This document shows positions 36,726 through 47,968 of a stretch of 64,000 bases of DNA, in pieces. The notes under the pieces are model-generated. The model was not told where the DNA came from. It saw only the letters and a program-made list of their open reading frames with translations, and ran no database searches. Origin of the DNA: Thiosocius sp963759055 (lineage in GTDB: Bacteria > Pseudomonadota > Gammaproteobacteria > Chromatiales > Chromatiaceae); the NCBI GenBank assembly GCA_963759055.1, contig CAVWYD010000002.1:222801-286800 (forward strand). Reading direction: 5' to 3'. Position numbers and translations under genes: made by a program. Numbering within the stretch: position 1 is the first letter of the stretch; every line of letters starts with the position of its first letter.

Positions 36726-39032
36726 CTATCGACCGGGTGGCGGCGCGCTGGCGTGATCGACACCTTCCAACTGGGCATCGACCACTGCCACGGCGGTCAT
36801 ATTGATGATGCGCCGCATGGTAGCGGACTTGTTCAGGACATGCGCCGGCTTTCTCAACCCGAGCGTGATCGGCCCCACAGCCACCGCCTCGGAGGCAAGG
36901 ATCTTCAGCAGACTGAGCGAGATATTGGCGGCGTCCAGATTCGGCATGATCAGCAGGTTGGCGGTACCTTTGAGCCGGGAGCCTGGAAATACCCGCTCCC
37001 GCAGGGTCTCCAGCAGGGCGGTGTCCCCCTGCATCTCCCCCTCCGCTTCCAGGTCCGGCGAGCGTTTCCGTATCAGCTTCAGGGCCTCTGCCATCTTCCG
37101 TGACTGCCTGGTTCTGCGCGAACCAAAATTGGCATGGGAGAGAAGCGCCAGTTTCGGTTCTATACCAAACTGCCTTACCGCATTGGCGGCCAGCAGGCCG
37201 ATATCAGCAATCTGATCGGCATCAGGATTCTCGGTGACGTTGGTGTCCGCAATGAACAGAGTCGCCTTCGAGGTGATCAACATGTTCATGGCAGCCGCCG
37301 TCTTCTCCCCTTTGCGCTTACCGAGTATGTCGAGAACGAATTCGAGATGGCGGTCGTAACGACCGACGGTGCCGCACAGCATGGCGTCTGCATAACCCAG
37401 ATGAAGCAGAATGGCGGCCAGCACGGTCGGCCGCGTATTGATCCGAATGCGCGCGACGCTGGGGTCGACGCCCCGCCGGCGCAGCAGTTTATGATACGCC
37501 TGCCAGCACTGTTCGTAGTGGGGGTTGTCGAAAGGGTCGATGAGCTCGAAGTGCTCCTCCACCCGGATGGAAAGGCGAAGCTTTTCGATACCGCCCAACA
37601 CCCGGTCGCGGCGGCCGATCAATATCGGCCTGGCCAGGCCCTCGTCCACCACGACCTGAACCGCGCGCAGCACCCGCTCATCTTCTCCTTCCGCGTAGAT
37701 GACCCGTCTGGGGTCGGCCTCGGCACGCTCAAACACCGGACGCATGATGCTGCCGGTACGAAAAACGTGCAGCTCAAGCTGTTCCCGGTACGCGTCGAAG
37801 TCTTTTATCGGACGGGTGGCCACCCCGCTGTCCATGGCTGCCCGGGCCACCGCGACCGGCAGTTCCAGCATCAGACGGGTATCGAAGGGTTTGGGTATCA
37901 GATACTCGGGTCCGAAGTTCAGTTCTTCCCCGACATAGGCGACAGCCACATTGTCGGAGGCATGGTGCATGGTCATGTCCGCCAGTGCCCGAACCGTAGC
38001 CATTTTCATCTCTTCGTTTATGGTCGTGGCCCCGACATCCAAGGCCCCGCGGAAAAGATAAGGAAAGCAGAGGACATTATTGACTTGATTGGGGAAGTCG
38101 GAGCGACCGGTTGCGATGATGGCATCCGGACGCGCGGCCCTGGCCACGTCCGGCATGATCTCCGGATCAGGGTTGGCCAGTGCCAGGATAAGGGGATCTA
38201 CCGCCATGCTCTTGACCATCTCGGGGGTGAGTACCCCGGGGGCGGAAAGCCCCAGGAAGATGTCAGCGCCGGGGATAACCTGTGCCAGGGTCCGCTCCGG
38301 TATATCCTGTGCATATACCGCCTTCATCGGATCCATCTCCTCCTTACGCCCCTGGTACACCACCCCCAGTTTGTCGCAGACGGTGATGTTTTCCTTTCTC
38401 ACACCCAGTCTGACCAGCTGATTCAGACAGGACAAACCGGCCGCCCCCGCGCCCGAGGCCACCAGCTTCACCTCATCCAACCGTTTTTCGACCAACCGCA
38501 AGCCGTTGAGCACTGCGGCCGCAACTATGATCGCTGTACCATGCTGGTCGTCGTGAAACACCGGGATGTTCATCCGCTCACGCAAGCGTTGCTCAACCTT
38601 GAAGCATTCGGGCGCCTTGATGTCTTCCAGATTGATACCACCGAAGGTGGGCTCCAAACGGGCGATAACCTCGACCAGCATGTCTGGATCCCTTTCGTCG
38701 ATTTCGATGTCAAAGACATCGATACCGGCAAATTTCTTGAACAATACCCCCTTGCCCTCCATTACCGGCTTTGAGGCCAGGGGGCCTATCGCGCCGAGGC
38801 CGAGCACCGCAGTCCCATTGCTGACCACAGCCACCAGGTTGCCGCGGCTGGTTAAAGACGAGGCTTGATTGGGATCGTCCACAATCGCGTTGCACGCAAA
38901 CGCCACGCCAGGGGAATAAGCCAGGGAGAGGTCGAACTGAGTGGCCAGCATCTTAGTCGGGGTGACCGAGATCTTGCCCGGTACGGGCGATCGATGATAT
39001 TGCAGCGCTTGTTCTTTGAGATCGTTAGACAT
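36726..39032 (-). CDS. maeB: NADP-dependent malic enzyme with phosphotransacetylase-like domain
   Basis: 768-residue MaeB converting malate to pyruvate, CO2 and NADPH. The malic enzyme part carries SLAYSPGVAFACNAI, GLGAIGPLASKPVMEGKG and VASGAGAAGLSCLNQL (NADP fold); the C-terminal third (after about residue 430) is a phosphotransacetylase-like domain that senses acetyl-CoA in E. coli. AAGGA lies 8 bases before ATG 39032. The gene is bracketed by two decayed duplicate segments (36.24-36.55 and 39.10-39.32 kb), pointing to a rearrangement around it. Confidence 0.93.
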   Translation of the reverse strand: MSNDLKEQALQYHRSPVPGKISVTPTKMLATQFDLSLAYSPGVAFACNAIVDDPNQASSLTSRGNLVAVVSNGTAVLGLGAIGPLASKPVMEGKGVLFKKFAGIDVFDIEIDERDPDMLVEVIARLEPTFGGINLEDIKAPECFKVEQRLRERMNIPVFHDDQHGTAIIVAAAVLNGLRLVEKRLDEVKLVASGAGAAGLSCLNQLVRLGVRKENITVCDKLGVVYQGRKEEMDPMKAVYAQDIPERTLAQVIPGADIFLGLSAPGVLTPEMVKSMAVDPLILALANPDPEIMPDVARAARPDAIIATGRSDFPNQVNNVLCFPYLFRGALDVGATTINEEMKMATVRALADMTMHHASDNVAVAYVGEELNFGPEYLIPKPFDTRLMLELPVAVARAAMDSGVATRPIKDFDAYREQLELHVFRTGSIMRPVFERAEADPRRVIYAEGEDERVLRAVQVVVDEGLARPILIGRRDRVLGGIEKLRLSIRVEEHFELIDPFDNPHYEQCWQAYHKLLRRRGVDPSVARIRINTRPTVLAAILLHLGYADAMLCGTVGRYDRHLEFVLDILGKRKGEKTAAAMNMLITSKATLFIADTNVTENPDADQIADIGLLAANAVRQFGIEPKLALLSHANFGSRRTRQSRKMAEALKLIRKRSPDLEAEGEMQGDTALLETLRERVFPGSRLKGTANLLIMPNLDAANISLSLLKILASEAVAVGPITLGLRKPAHVLNKSATMRRIINMTAVAVVDAQLEGVDHASAPPPGR

Positions 39033-39096
39033 GGGAAATCCTTTCGAAGAAGCGACACCAAGTGTATGTGAAGTTTAAAAACCCTATTTCCAACGT

Positions 39097-39252
39097 TGCC
39101 AGCGCTGCGACTTCGGCGGAACGCGTGGTGCCTGCGCAGGCACCGGTCTGTCAGATGATCACCTTCGGCGACTCGTTCCTCAGCTTCATCCTTCGCTTCT
39201 GGATCAACGACCCTCAAACATGCACACGCCGATAAAGATCGAGCCTGCGGAC
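39097..39252 (+). pseudogene. remnant of an mscS gene 3' end
   Basis: Reads AERVVPAQAPVCQM, TFGDSFLSFILRFWINDPQ, aligning closely with the channel at 36.25-36.35 kb (VERVVAAKAPVCWM, AFGDSSLNFILRFWINDPQ). At 39216 about 95 bp equivalent to the channel's last segment are deleted, and the match resumes at ATGCACACGCCGATAAAGAT, like the very end of the 35184 gene. Everything upstream of about 39090 is missing. It is a paralogue's remnant, about three quarters identical at DNA level, so not a recent copy. Confidence 0.75.
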
Positions 39253-39277
39253 GCGCAGGCGCACTGCAATTTGCGCG

Positions 39278-40210
39278 TTAATTCATCCCTTTGTACGTTG
39301 TCTGAACGTCATGGTGCTCCAGCATTTCAGTCTCACGCTGTTTGAGCTCCGCCAGTTTGTCCATGCGACCCGGTTTGATCAGCGGGCCGAGTGAATCCAG
39401 GTAGGGGTGTTTTACATCAGGCCAATAGATACTGAAATCACCCATGTGGTCACGAAAACTTTTGAGTGGCTGTCCCAGGCGAAGAACTCCGTACTGACGG
39501 CTGCGACGCACGTTGTCCAGGTCCAGCTCTATCGGCATGATCTCTTCGTTGTTCTGCGCCTGGTACATGACGCGTCCATCGGGGCCACAAACAACCGAGC
39601 GACCACTGCCGCCCGCGTCCAGTCCATTGACATCGAACATATAGCACTGGTTGACCGTTGCCATCGCACGGCAGATAGAAAGCTCGGTATCACGATCGAT
39701 GGTCCCGGTCAGGGTTGGATGGAGAATCACCTCCGCGCCCATTACCGTCAGCGTACGGACAGTTTCCGGGAACCACATGTCGTAACAGATGGAGACCCCA
39801 AATCGGCCTACGTCAGGGACGTCGAAAATACAGTAGTCGTGCCCGGGAGAGACGCCCTCTTCATAGGGGTAAAAGGGAAACATTTTGCTGTAGCGCGAAA
39901 CGACCTCGCCCTGCGGATTGATCACTGTTGCGGTGTTGAAGGTCTCTTCACCCCGCTTTTCGAATACAGAACCCGGTAGCAACCAGATCTGGTATTTACG
40001 GGCCATCGCCTGCATCTCGGCCTCGAATTCACCAGGAAACGCCTGCGCGGTATGCATCAAGGGGCCATAGCCACAAAGCTCACTGAACACCACCATCTGC
40101 ACCCAGGGGTACAGATTCATCGTGATGTCCAGCTTCAGTTTCATCATCTCTACGTTGGATTGAACTGATGAAACCTTCATCTGAATGCCTGCAACTGCAA
40201 ATCGACTCAT
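39278..40210 (-). CDS. carbon-nitrogen hydrolase (nitrilase superfamily)
   Basis: 310-residue amidase of the nitrilase superfamily from ATG 40210 (MSRFAVAGIQMKVSS), with GGGGAT upstream. The catalytic triad is visible: Glu in VVFSELCGYG, Lys in YSKMFPFYPYE, Cys in SICYDMWFPE. Close paralogue of the gene at 58983 (shared PWVQMVVFSEL, IWLLPGS, MGAEVILHPT, RSRQYG/LGQPLKSFRD). Substrate unknown; N-carbamoyl amines, omega-amides and aliphatic amides are all possible. It is 80 bp downstream of the glutamate dehydrogenase gene in the opposite sense of maeB's upstream remnant, and on the same strand as both. Confidence 0.85.
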   Translation of the reverse strand: MSRFAVAGIQMKVSSVQSNVEMMKLKLDITMNLYPWVQMVVFSELCGYGPLMHTAQAFPGEFEAEMQAMARKYQIWLLPGSVFEKRGEETFNTATVINPQGEVVSRYSKMFPFYPYEEGVSPGHDYCIFDVPDVGRFGVSICYDMWFPETVRTLTVMGAEVILHPTLTGTIDRDTELSICRAMATVNQCYMFDVNGLDAGGSGRSVVCGPDGRVMYQAQNNEEIMPIELDLDNVRRSRQYGVLRLGQPLKSFRDHMGDFSIYWPDVKHPYLDSLGPLIKPGRMDKLAELKQRETEMLEHHDVQTTYKGMN

Positions 40211-40289
40211 AACATCCCCGGTAAACAATAATGTTGGAAACTTAATAGAAATCAGGCATCAGCCTGCTTTGGTGATTGAGCATCGTGCC

Positions 40290-43200
40290 CTAGCGCCGTA
40301 TTTTCTGTCTCGATACATTTCGCACTACGCGCGCATCGCTCCCTAGTGATAATCTGGGAAAACGTTTCAGCTGCGCCTCCACGATGGACGAGAACACGGC
40401 AGTGTCGTCACCCGAATACACCATCGAGGACGCCAGTGTATTGGCTATGATGGCGTGCTTGATCTTGACCGGAATGTTTTTTATCCGTTGCCTGTAAGTG
40501 CCGCTGTTACGAATCATTTGCGGCATCGAGTGCAGAATGGCATTTTCATAGTGCGGCTGCAGGCAGAGCGCAGGGTTGTTCTCGAAAAATTCGAAAAAGC
40601 GTGCGTAGTTGGTGTTGATCTCACGACTTACCAGGTTGGAGATCTCGGTGTATGAGATCGTATCGCCGGCCTCGCGGTGCCGCCTGAGTATGAGATCCGC
40701 CTCCTGTTCTGCCAGCTGGTTCAGGATAGATACCACATCGGCCACATATTCGGCCTTGTTTTCAAGAAACTCCTGGTCGCTCAACATCAGGTTTGCGAGG
40801 ATCTCGTAAGACGAGGAGATCACGCCGCACTTGTTGGCCGAAGCATCGCGCATGATGACCACCCCTCTCTTCTGCAGCTCACTGCGGGCATCGGGAGTGA
40901 TAAAAGAATTCGCGCCTTCGACGATCACCCTTGCCGAGGGATTTCCGGCCTCGTCGAAAAATCTCTCGAAATTTTCGCCGTCGATCGTTTCCGGACGTCC
41001 GCCGGCGGGGATGAACAGATCGGCAGGAACCTTGAACAGAAGGCCGTTGTAGGCACGATAGAAATCGTCGTTCGACATCCAGGTCTCTTCCTTGCCGCCC
41101 TCTGTCTGCAGCACCTTCCGGTACAACTTTCGCATTCCCTCGCTGCGCGTCTCTTTGCGATATAGCAGATAGCCCCCCGGGATTCAGTGCGGCGGTGTCA
41201 TAGGCGTCGAGATCCCCTTTCAGAACGATCTTTTCCAGTGCCGCCCGGTCCAGGCCCAGAGGGGTCATAGAGTGCTCCGCTGCCGTCGATAATCAGTTTG
41301 ATCTGAACCTGTGGACAGCGCTCCAGCAGCAGCCTCATGGCGTTGCCGGCCACGTCCCCGTTGGGCCCACCGGTGAATTTGACGCTGAAGGGCTGGGTGT
41401 GCATGTCGATGCCCAGTTCCTTCATGGTCACTTCGCAAAAACGCACCACACCGATCGAGGTGACACCGTACTCCTTGTGATTGATGCCGACCTTCTTGCT
41501 GGAGATAACCCCTTTGCCCAGCACATAGCCTCGCTTCACCGCCTGCGCGGCGATCAGCTCCACCATCTCGTCATGCATGTTCTCATCAGGTCCGAGCTCG
41601 ATAGGTTCGTCCTGACCGTAGTAATCGACCACACGCGGATCCGCGGCCCTGCCCTCTTTGGTCACGTAGAGATCGAGAAACGCGTTGATGAATCCGAACT
41701 GCAGCTTGTAGAGATGCTGTCGGACGAATGCCGCCCCCTCCCCCGGATGCGCATTCAGGATCGCGACCAGCTTCGAACCCCCTTCGTAGATGTCCTTGTT
41801 CTTCAGATGCTGGGTGTGTGCCAGAACATAGTTCTCACGGAACATGGTGTTGGCGCTGGTGATGTAGTCGTCGCGTCCCTGGGTTATCAGGGTACGCCAA
41901 CCCCCGCGTGCGATGTCGGAGAAACCGATGTGATACCCGGACCCGTTCCGCCCCACGAAGAAGGTGATCCTGAAGGGCCGATCGTGCGGCAGATCGGCCG
42001 TGAACTCTTCGCTCAGATCCTCCAGATAGGCCGGATCGAGGCGGAATGCCAGGGCATGTTTCTCCGCAACGAAGAAATTGGTTTTGAGACAGTGGCGGAT
42101 GAAACTGATGGCACAACGGAAAATGGTGCGGCGAAACCCGTCCAGGAACCGCCGGCCGGTGTCGTATTCCTCCACCGCACGCATGGTCTGTTCGAGCGTG
42201 TCCGCATACAAATCGTCCCGCCCGACGATATCCGGATCAAAGCGAACGTGGAAAAGACTGACAAGCTTGAGGCTGATATCCGGGTGATTGTGAAACGCCC
42301 GCATGATCCCTTCCAGGTCGAAGGTGTCGGGGCGATTGTGCGCAAGATTGGTATGACAAAACCCGATCATGGCATCGATCAGGCTTGCATCCGTACCGCT
42401 GGACAGCCCACCCCTTACGAACACCTCATAACTATGCGACTGCATGGAAAGAATCTGGATATTGTAGAGCTCGCGTTGCAGCTGCGGATAAAGATTCGAT
42501 GCCTTTGTCAACTGCTGACCATCCGCAAGCCGGACGTAAAACGTTGAAAGCAGATAGGGATAGACACCGTCGCTGACCGTCAGGCAGTACATACGCATGA
42601 CTTCCATGCCCAGACGATTGAGCACCTCGATTATCTGCAGCAGAAAGCCCTTATGAGGTGGGTTGCCGATTCCGAGTATCAGCCGGTACTCCTCGATACC
42701 CTCGCTGTCCGGAAGCGGCTCTACGTCCAGATGCACACCGTCGTCAGACTTGGTTTTCCAGTACAGGTAGATGACTCGCGCAACCCGTTCAGGCGGCGAC
42801 ACCCGAACATACTCTTCGTTGTTGCGCCACAACATTTCCAGGATTCCGCCCATCTCGTCCTGGTCGAACGCCGGGTAGAGGCGCGGCATGAGTTCCGCGA
42901 TCGCATCGACGATATCGGACGGAACAACCACTCCGGCGCCCTGGGCGATCTCTTCCTCTTCCTTGCGTTGGTAGTCGAAGCGCAACGCCTCCAGTTCTCA
43001 CTGATAAGGCGCGAGCCATGAACATCGTCAGACCTGGTTTTCCAGTAAAGGTAGACGACTCGCGCAACCCGCTCAGGCGGAGACACCCGAACATACTCTT
43101 CGTTGTTGCGCCACAACATTTCCAGGATTCCGCCCATCTCGTCCTGGTCGAACGCCGGGTAGAGGCGTGGCATGAGCTCCGCGATTGAATCGACGATATC

Positions 43201-43629
43201 GGACGGAACAACCACCCCGGCACCCTGGGCGATCTCCCTTTCTTCCTTGCGCTGGTAGTCGAAGCGCAACGCCTCCAGTTTCTCACTGATACCCGGCAGC
43301 GAAGCCATGGAGGTCGTGATCTCCGCATAGGAGATATTCTTCTCTCGCAAACCGCCCAGTGCCCGATAGAGTGACCCGGGCTCGTCCAACTGGGCGATCA
43401 TGCTGCGTTCTTCCCGGTCGACCAGGTTGATGCGCCGAAACTCGGCCATCCTGTGAAGATTGACTGCAAGCAGGGTGAGCGCTTCGGCATCTTCCGTATT
43501 GAAGCTGAAAAAGTAACGATGCATCTCGGCGTTCAACCAGGCCAGATTGTCGTCCAGTTTCTCCTGGTCAAGCCTGATCCTGTCTTTGACGCGGTTCAGT
43601 ACCGATAGATCATTCGTCGTCGATGGCAT
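40290..43629 (-). CDS. NAD-dependent glutamate dehydrogenase (~1,020 aa class), frameshifted
   Basis: Large NAD-GDH oxidising glutamate to 2-oxoglutarate and ammonia. Recognisable blocks are the dehydrogenase core NGSGYHIGFSDIARGGWRTL, KGGSKLVAIL-type lysine region (YEGGSKLVAILNAHPG), VKFTGGPNGDVAGNAMRL and VIVEGANSFITPDAR. The reading frame breaks at about 42995 (a missing T), about 41265 (one extra C in GACCCC) and about 41178 (one extra G in GGGGGG), and it carries a 284-bp tandem duplication (separate entry). Corrected, it is about 1,020 residues, the shorter of the large NAD-GDH classes. It follows the universal stress protein gene in the GABA/TRAP block. Confidence 0.82.
42741..43291. 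repeat. 284-bp tandem duplication inside the glutamate dehydrogenase gene
   Basis: 43025-43291 and 42741-43006 are about 94% identical (roughly 16 substitutions plus one missing T near 42995), and weaker similarity continues over the 18-bp joint. Both copies encode the same stretch (DYQRKEE, VVVPSDIVD, MPRLYPAFDQDEMGGIL, NNEEYVRVSPPERVAR) and differ by only about four conservative residues. With the missing T restored the unit would be 95 codons in frame. Either a real duplication or two strain haplotypes joined end to end in assembly. Confidence 0.85.
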
Positions 43630-43773
43630 TTGATCTCATCCCCGCTTCAGGCATTGAGTTGACGATTCGTGGACAGGCGGGCCCGGACCGAAACACGCCG
43701 GGCATCGAAGCCGCCTCGGATCAGATTTTTGAAACACACAATGCTGATCTGTGCGCTAAAGTGAACTTATTCT

Positions 43774-44200
43774 CTATTCCAGCACGAGAACCGCGGTCCG
43801 CGAATGGTGGACGACCTTGTCGGTATTGCCCCCCAGCATGAAATGGCGACGCGGACCACCCTTTCGGGTCATGACGATCAGATCGCACTTGGCCTCGTTC
43901 GACCGTTTTCAGAATCTCTTCGTAGACCGATCCGACCGCGATGATGGCTTGCGAGGTTATATCTTTCGGTACGTGCTCGGCGACGAAGGCATGAAGTTCC
44001 TCGCCCATCTTCGCGTGCGCCTTTTCCTCGAAACCCACCGGAAAGAAACTCTCGACCGTCGGATAATCGAAACTCGGCACCACGGTCATCACATGCAGTC
44101 TGGCTCCACAGCTGCGCGCCAGATAGATCGCAGTCTCCAGGGGTTTCTCCCATGTCACCGGGTCACTGATATTGATGGGTAATAAAATATCCTTGAACAT
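43774..44200 (-). CDS. universal stress protein (UspA type), frameshifted
   Basis: Small USP of about 141 residues starting MFKDILLPINISDPVTWEKP. After GSVYEEILKTVE a single-base insertion near 43905 breaks the frame; the next frame continues EAKCDLIVMTRKGG, RRHFMLGGNTDKVVHHSRTA, with the family's ATP-binding G-x2-G-x9-G[ST]-type pattern, and stops at 43774. It starts 12 bp after the TRAP permease stop. In Halomonas a USP (TeaD) binds ATP and controls the TRAP transporter TeaABC, so a regulatory role here is likely. Confidence 0.82.
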
Positions 44201-44212
44201 GATTGCTCTCCC

Positions 44213-46830
44213 CTATGCCTCGGCCTGGCCGGTTTCTTGGACGTCCCTGCGTTTGCGCTGCATCACAATGATCAGCCCGAGCAGGAGCAGGGCGGGCAGG
44301 TACATCAGCTCTTTCCAGGGCTGCGATGCGGGTACGCGCACTTTCAGGATCTTCTGATCCCAATCCATACCGGCCTTTTGTGCGGCCGAGCCGAATGCCA
44401 CGTTGTCGACGATCAGCGCACCCTCCTTCTCGACCACCTTGAGACCGGCTGCCTCCAGGCGCTCCGGACCGCTCGCCCCCTCGGGCAGGGTCAGCAAGGC
44501 CACAAACTCCCTTGGGGCCCCGACCTCGTCCACGCCGGCGATCCGCAGGCGCAGTTGCTCACCGGGCGCCAGCGCCCCGGCAACCTGGGCCAGCTCGGTC
44601 GGCTCCGCCTCTTCGTAGGGTGATACCAACATATCCATCCAGAACCCGGGCCGGAAAAGCGTGAATGCAATCAGCAGCAGAGCTGCAGATTCGTACAGGC
44701 GACTTCGGGCAATGAAGAAGCCCTGGGTCGCCGCCGAAAATATCAGTATCGCCATGGTGGCCACGATGAATATGAAAATCCCATGCGCCCAGTCGACATT
44801 GATCAGCAGCAGGTCGGTGTTGAAGATGAACAGGAACGGCAGAACCGCGGTTCTGAGGCTGTAGAAAAAGGCCACGAAACCCGTTCGGATCGGGTCACCG
44901 CCCGATATGGCAGCGGCCGCAAAAGAGGCCAGACCGACGGGAGGCGTTACGTCCGCCATGATGCCGAAATAGAACACGAACATGTGCACGGCGATCAAGG
45001 GGCACGATCAGACCGCTTTCCGTACCCAGGGTCACGATGACCGGCGCCAACAGCGAGGACACGACGATGTAGTTGGCCGTGGTGGGCAGGCCCATGCCGA
45101 GGATCAGGCTCAGCACGGCGGTCAGCAGCAACATCAGCATGATGTTGCCGAACGACAGGACCTCTACCAGGTCCGCCAGCACCGCACCGACACCGGTCTG
45201 CGAGACGGCGCCGACGATGACGCCGGCGGTCGCCGTCGCAATACCGATACCGATCATGTTGCGTGCGCCGTCGATGAGGCCCTGCCGCAGATCAACCAGC
45301 CCCGCCATGAGTTGGGGGCCGATATCACCCTGCTTCCGAACCAGCGCCTTGAGCGGCCGCTGGGTCACCAGAATGAAGATCAGCAGCATCGCCGCCCAGA
45401 AGGCGGACAGCCCGGGGGACAGGCGCTCCACCATCAGGCACCAGACCAGTACCACCACCGGCAGAATGAAGTGCAGGCCGGATTTCACCGTCGGGCCGGG
45501 CTCCGGCAGCTTCGTGACAGGCTGGTTCGGGTCGTCCAATTTCAGCTCGGGGAAACGGGCACCGAAGACAATCAGTGCCACGTAGACCACCGCCAGCAGG
45601 CCGGCGATTATCCAGCTCGCGGCATCACCGAATGCAGGCTTCATCCAGCCGACGCCGTAGTAGACCGCGAAGGCCAGGCCGGCCACCAACAGGAAGCCGG
45701 TCAGAATGCCGATTATGCGCTGCACCCAGGGCTTTGGTTCAACCGCCCGGGGCAGCCCCTGCATGTTCGCCTTCATCGCCTCGAGGTGCACGATATAAAC
45801 GAGGGCGATATAAGAGATCAGCGCCGGCAGGAAGGCATGCTTGATCACCTCGAAATAGGAGATGCCGACGTATTCCACCATCAGGAAGGCCGCCGCCCCC
45901 ATGACGGGCGGCATGATCTGGCCGTTCACACTGGATGCCACCTCAACGGCGCCGGCCTTCTCCGCTGAAAAGCCGACCCGCTTCATCAGCGGTATCGTGA
46001 AGGTACCCGTGGTTACCACGTTGGCGATACTGGAACCGGAGATAAGCCCGGTCATGGCGGAGGAGACGACCGCCGCCTTCGCGGGCCCCCCTCTCAAGTG
46101 ACCCATCAGCGAGAAGGCCACCTTGATGAAGTAGTTGCCGGCACCCGCCTTGTCGAGCATGGCCCCGAAAAGCACGAACAGGAATACGAAACTGGTGGAT
46201 ACGCCCAGCGCGATACCGAACACGCCCTCCGTGGAGATCCATTGGTGATTGGCCACGGAGGCAAGGCCTTCACCCTTGTGCGCCAGCATCGCCGGCATGT
46301 AGGGGCCGGCAAAGGTATAGATCAGAAAGACCGCTGCAACGATCATCAACGGTGGCCCCAGCGCTCGTCGGGTTGCCTCCAGCAACAGCAGCATGCCGAC
46401 ACAGGCGACGACGATATCGGTGGTCGTCGGCGCCGCGGGTCTGCCAGCCAGCTGCTCGTAGAATATAAAGATATAGCCGGCACAGAACGCGCCTACCAGC
46501 GCCAGCACCCAGTCCTGGACGGGTATGTAGTGATGCGGTGAATTCTTGCGCGGCGGATAGGCCAGATAGGCGAGAAATATGGCAAATGCCAGATGAATCG
46601 ATCGAGTCTCGGTATCGTTGAATACCCCGAACTCCACCATGAACGGCAGTGGCGATGCGATCCAGAGCTGAAAAAGCGACCATATACCGGCGGTGGTCAG
46701 ATATGATCTTGCCGGCAACACCCGGCGGTGTGCGCGCACCGGTGTCGGACTGTGCAATCAGATCCTGCAGTTCGTCGTGCTTTTGCTTCTCGTCGTCCGC
46801 GGACGCATCTTTCGAAACACCGTTAGTCAT
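44213..46830 (-). CDS. TRAP transporter 4TM/12TM fused permease (TAXI type), frameshifted
   Basis: Fused DctQ-DctM type permease of the TAXI subfamily, about 870 residues and 16 or more membrane helices, with a soluble C-terminal DUF3394-like domain of about 140 residues (PREFVALLTLPEGASGPERL). Key blocks: GLISGSSIANVVTTGTFTIP, SVNGQIMPPVMGAAAFLM, ILGMGLPTTANYIVVSSLLA, MADVTPPVGLASFAAAAIS. ATG 46830 follows AGGAGGAAGCGCC. Two single-base breaks: near 46705 (between GKI and SYLTTAG) and near 45000 (an extra T in CCCCTTGATC). Powered by an ion gradient with a periplasmic binding protein. Confidence 0.87.
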
Positions 46831-46903
46831 GGCGCTTCCTCCTGAAATTGATCTTCTTGTCTGAAAAGCCGATGCAACAGGCAGCGGAGTTTGAACTCCG
46901 TGC

Positions 46904-47867
46904 CTACTCGGTGATCCACCCACGCTCGATGTAGTAACGGCGCGCACCCTCATGCAGAGGCGCCGTCAGACCCTCGCTGATCATCTTTGCCGGGTCCAGA
47001 TTGGCAAAGGCCGGGTGCATTCCCCGGAACCTTTCAAGCTGTTCAAACACTGCCTTGACGACCTGGTAGACGGTATCCGCATCGAGGGTGCTGGATGCCA
47101 CCACCGTGGCCTTGACGCCGAAGGTGGTCACCGCTTCCGGGTTCCCTGCGTAAAGCCCGCCGGGCACCTCCGTATAGGCATAAAACGGATTGTCGTCGAC
47201 CAGACGGTCGATCTCCTCCCCCTTTACCTCGACGATTCTTGAATTGCACGCAGAAGCGGCGTGCGCAACCGAGGGGTTCGGGTGACCCACGGTATAGATC
47301 ATGGCCTGGATACGATTCTGGCAGAGTGCCATCGCCTGCTGCGATGCAGGCAGTTCATTGGCCAGTGAGAAAACGCTCTTGTCCCAGCCCTTGGCGGCCA
47401 TGACCACATCCATGGTGGCATGCTGACCCGAGCCCGGGTTGCCGAGATTGACGCGTTTTCCACGCAGATCGTCGAACGTTTTTATCCCGGAATCGGCACG
47501 CGCCACGACCGTGAACGGTTCACCGTGCAGCGAGAACAGAGGCGCGCAGATTGGTGTCGGGACCGGCCGCGCTGAACTTTGCACTGCCTTTGTAGGCATG
47601 ATATTGCCAGTCCGACTGGGCCAGGCCAATCGCCAGGCTCCCGTCGCGAATCTGTTCCAGGTTGCTGATGGAACCGTCGGAGGTCTTGGGAGCGCAGATG
47701 ATCCCATGATCATCCGTTGTGGCATTCACCAGACGGCACATGGCCCGGCCTGCCTGGTAATAGATTCCTTCCGAACTGCCCGTGCCGATCGTGACTTCCG
47801 CGGCGCCCATGACGGACATCGCGTAGCCAAGCAGAACCCCGGATATAACAAAGCGTGCCATCTTCAT
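46904..47867 (-). CDS. TAXI-family TRAP solute-binding protein 2, frameshifted
   Basis: Periplasmic binding protein of about 320 residues starting MKMARFVISGVLLGYAMSVM, a signal peptide, then EVTIGTGSSEGIYYQAGRAM typical of TAXI proteins. One base is lost near 47545 (between NLRA and LFSLHGEPF); the second frame contains GKRVNLGNPGSGQHATMDV and ends RRYYIERGWITE. It lies 73 bp before the permease gene and is paralogous to the next binding protein upstream. Ligands of TAXI proteins include glutamate and other carboxylates; the ligand here is not readable. Confidence 0.85.
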
Positions 47868-47968
47868 GACCCGTCCTCCTCCTTATCATGTGTACTCTGT
47901 ATTTTTGATCTGTACACAGCGTCAGGGCGTGCAGGCCTTGCGTGAACACGGCCCGCACACCCGGGTTG

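Noticed and set aside
37134..38774. 546-codon open frame on the plus strand
   Set aside because: Antisense to maeB; no family features and no ribosome site.
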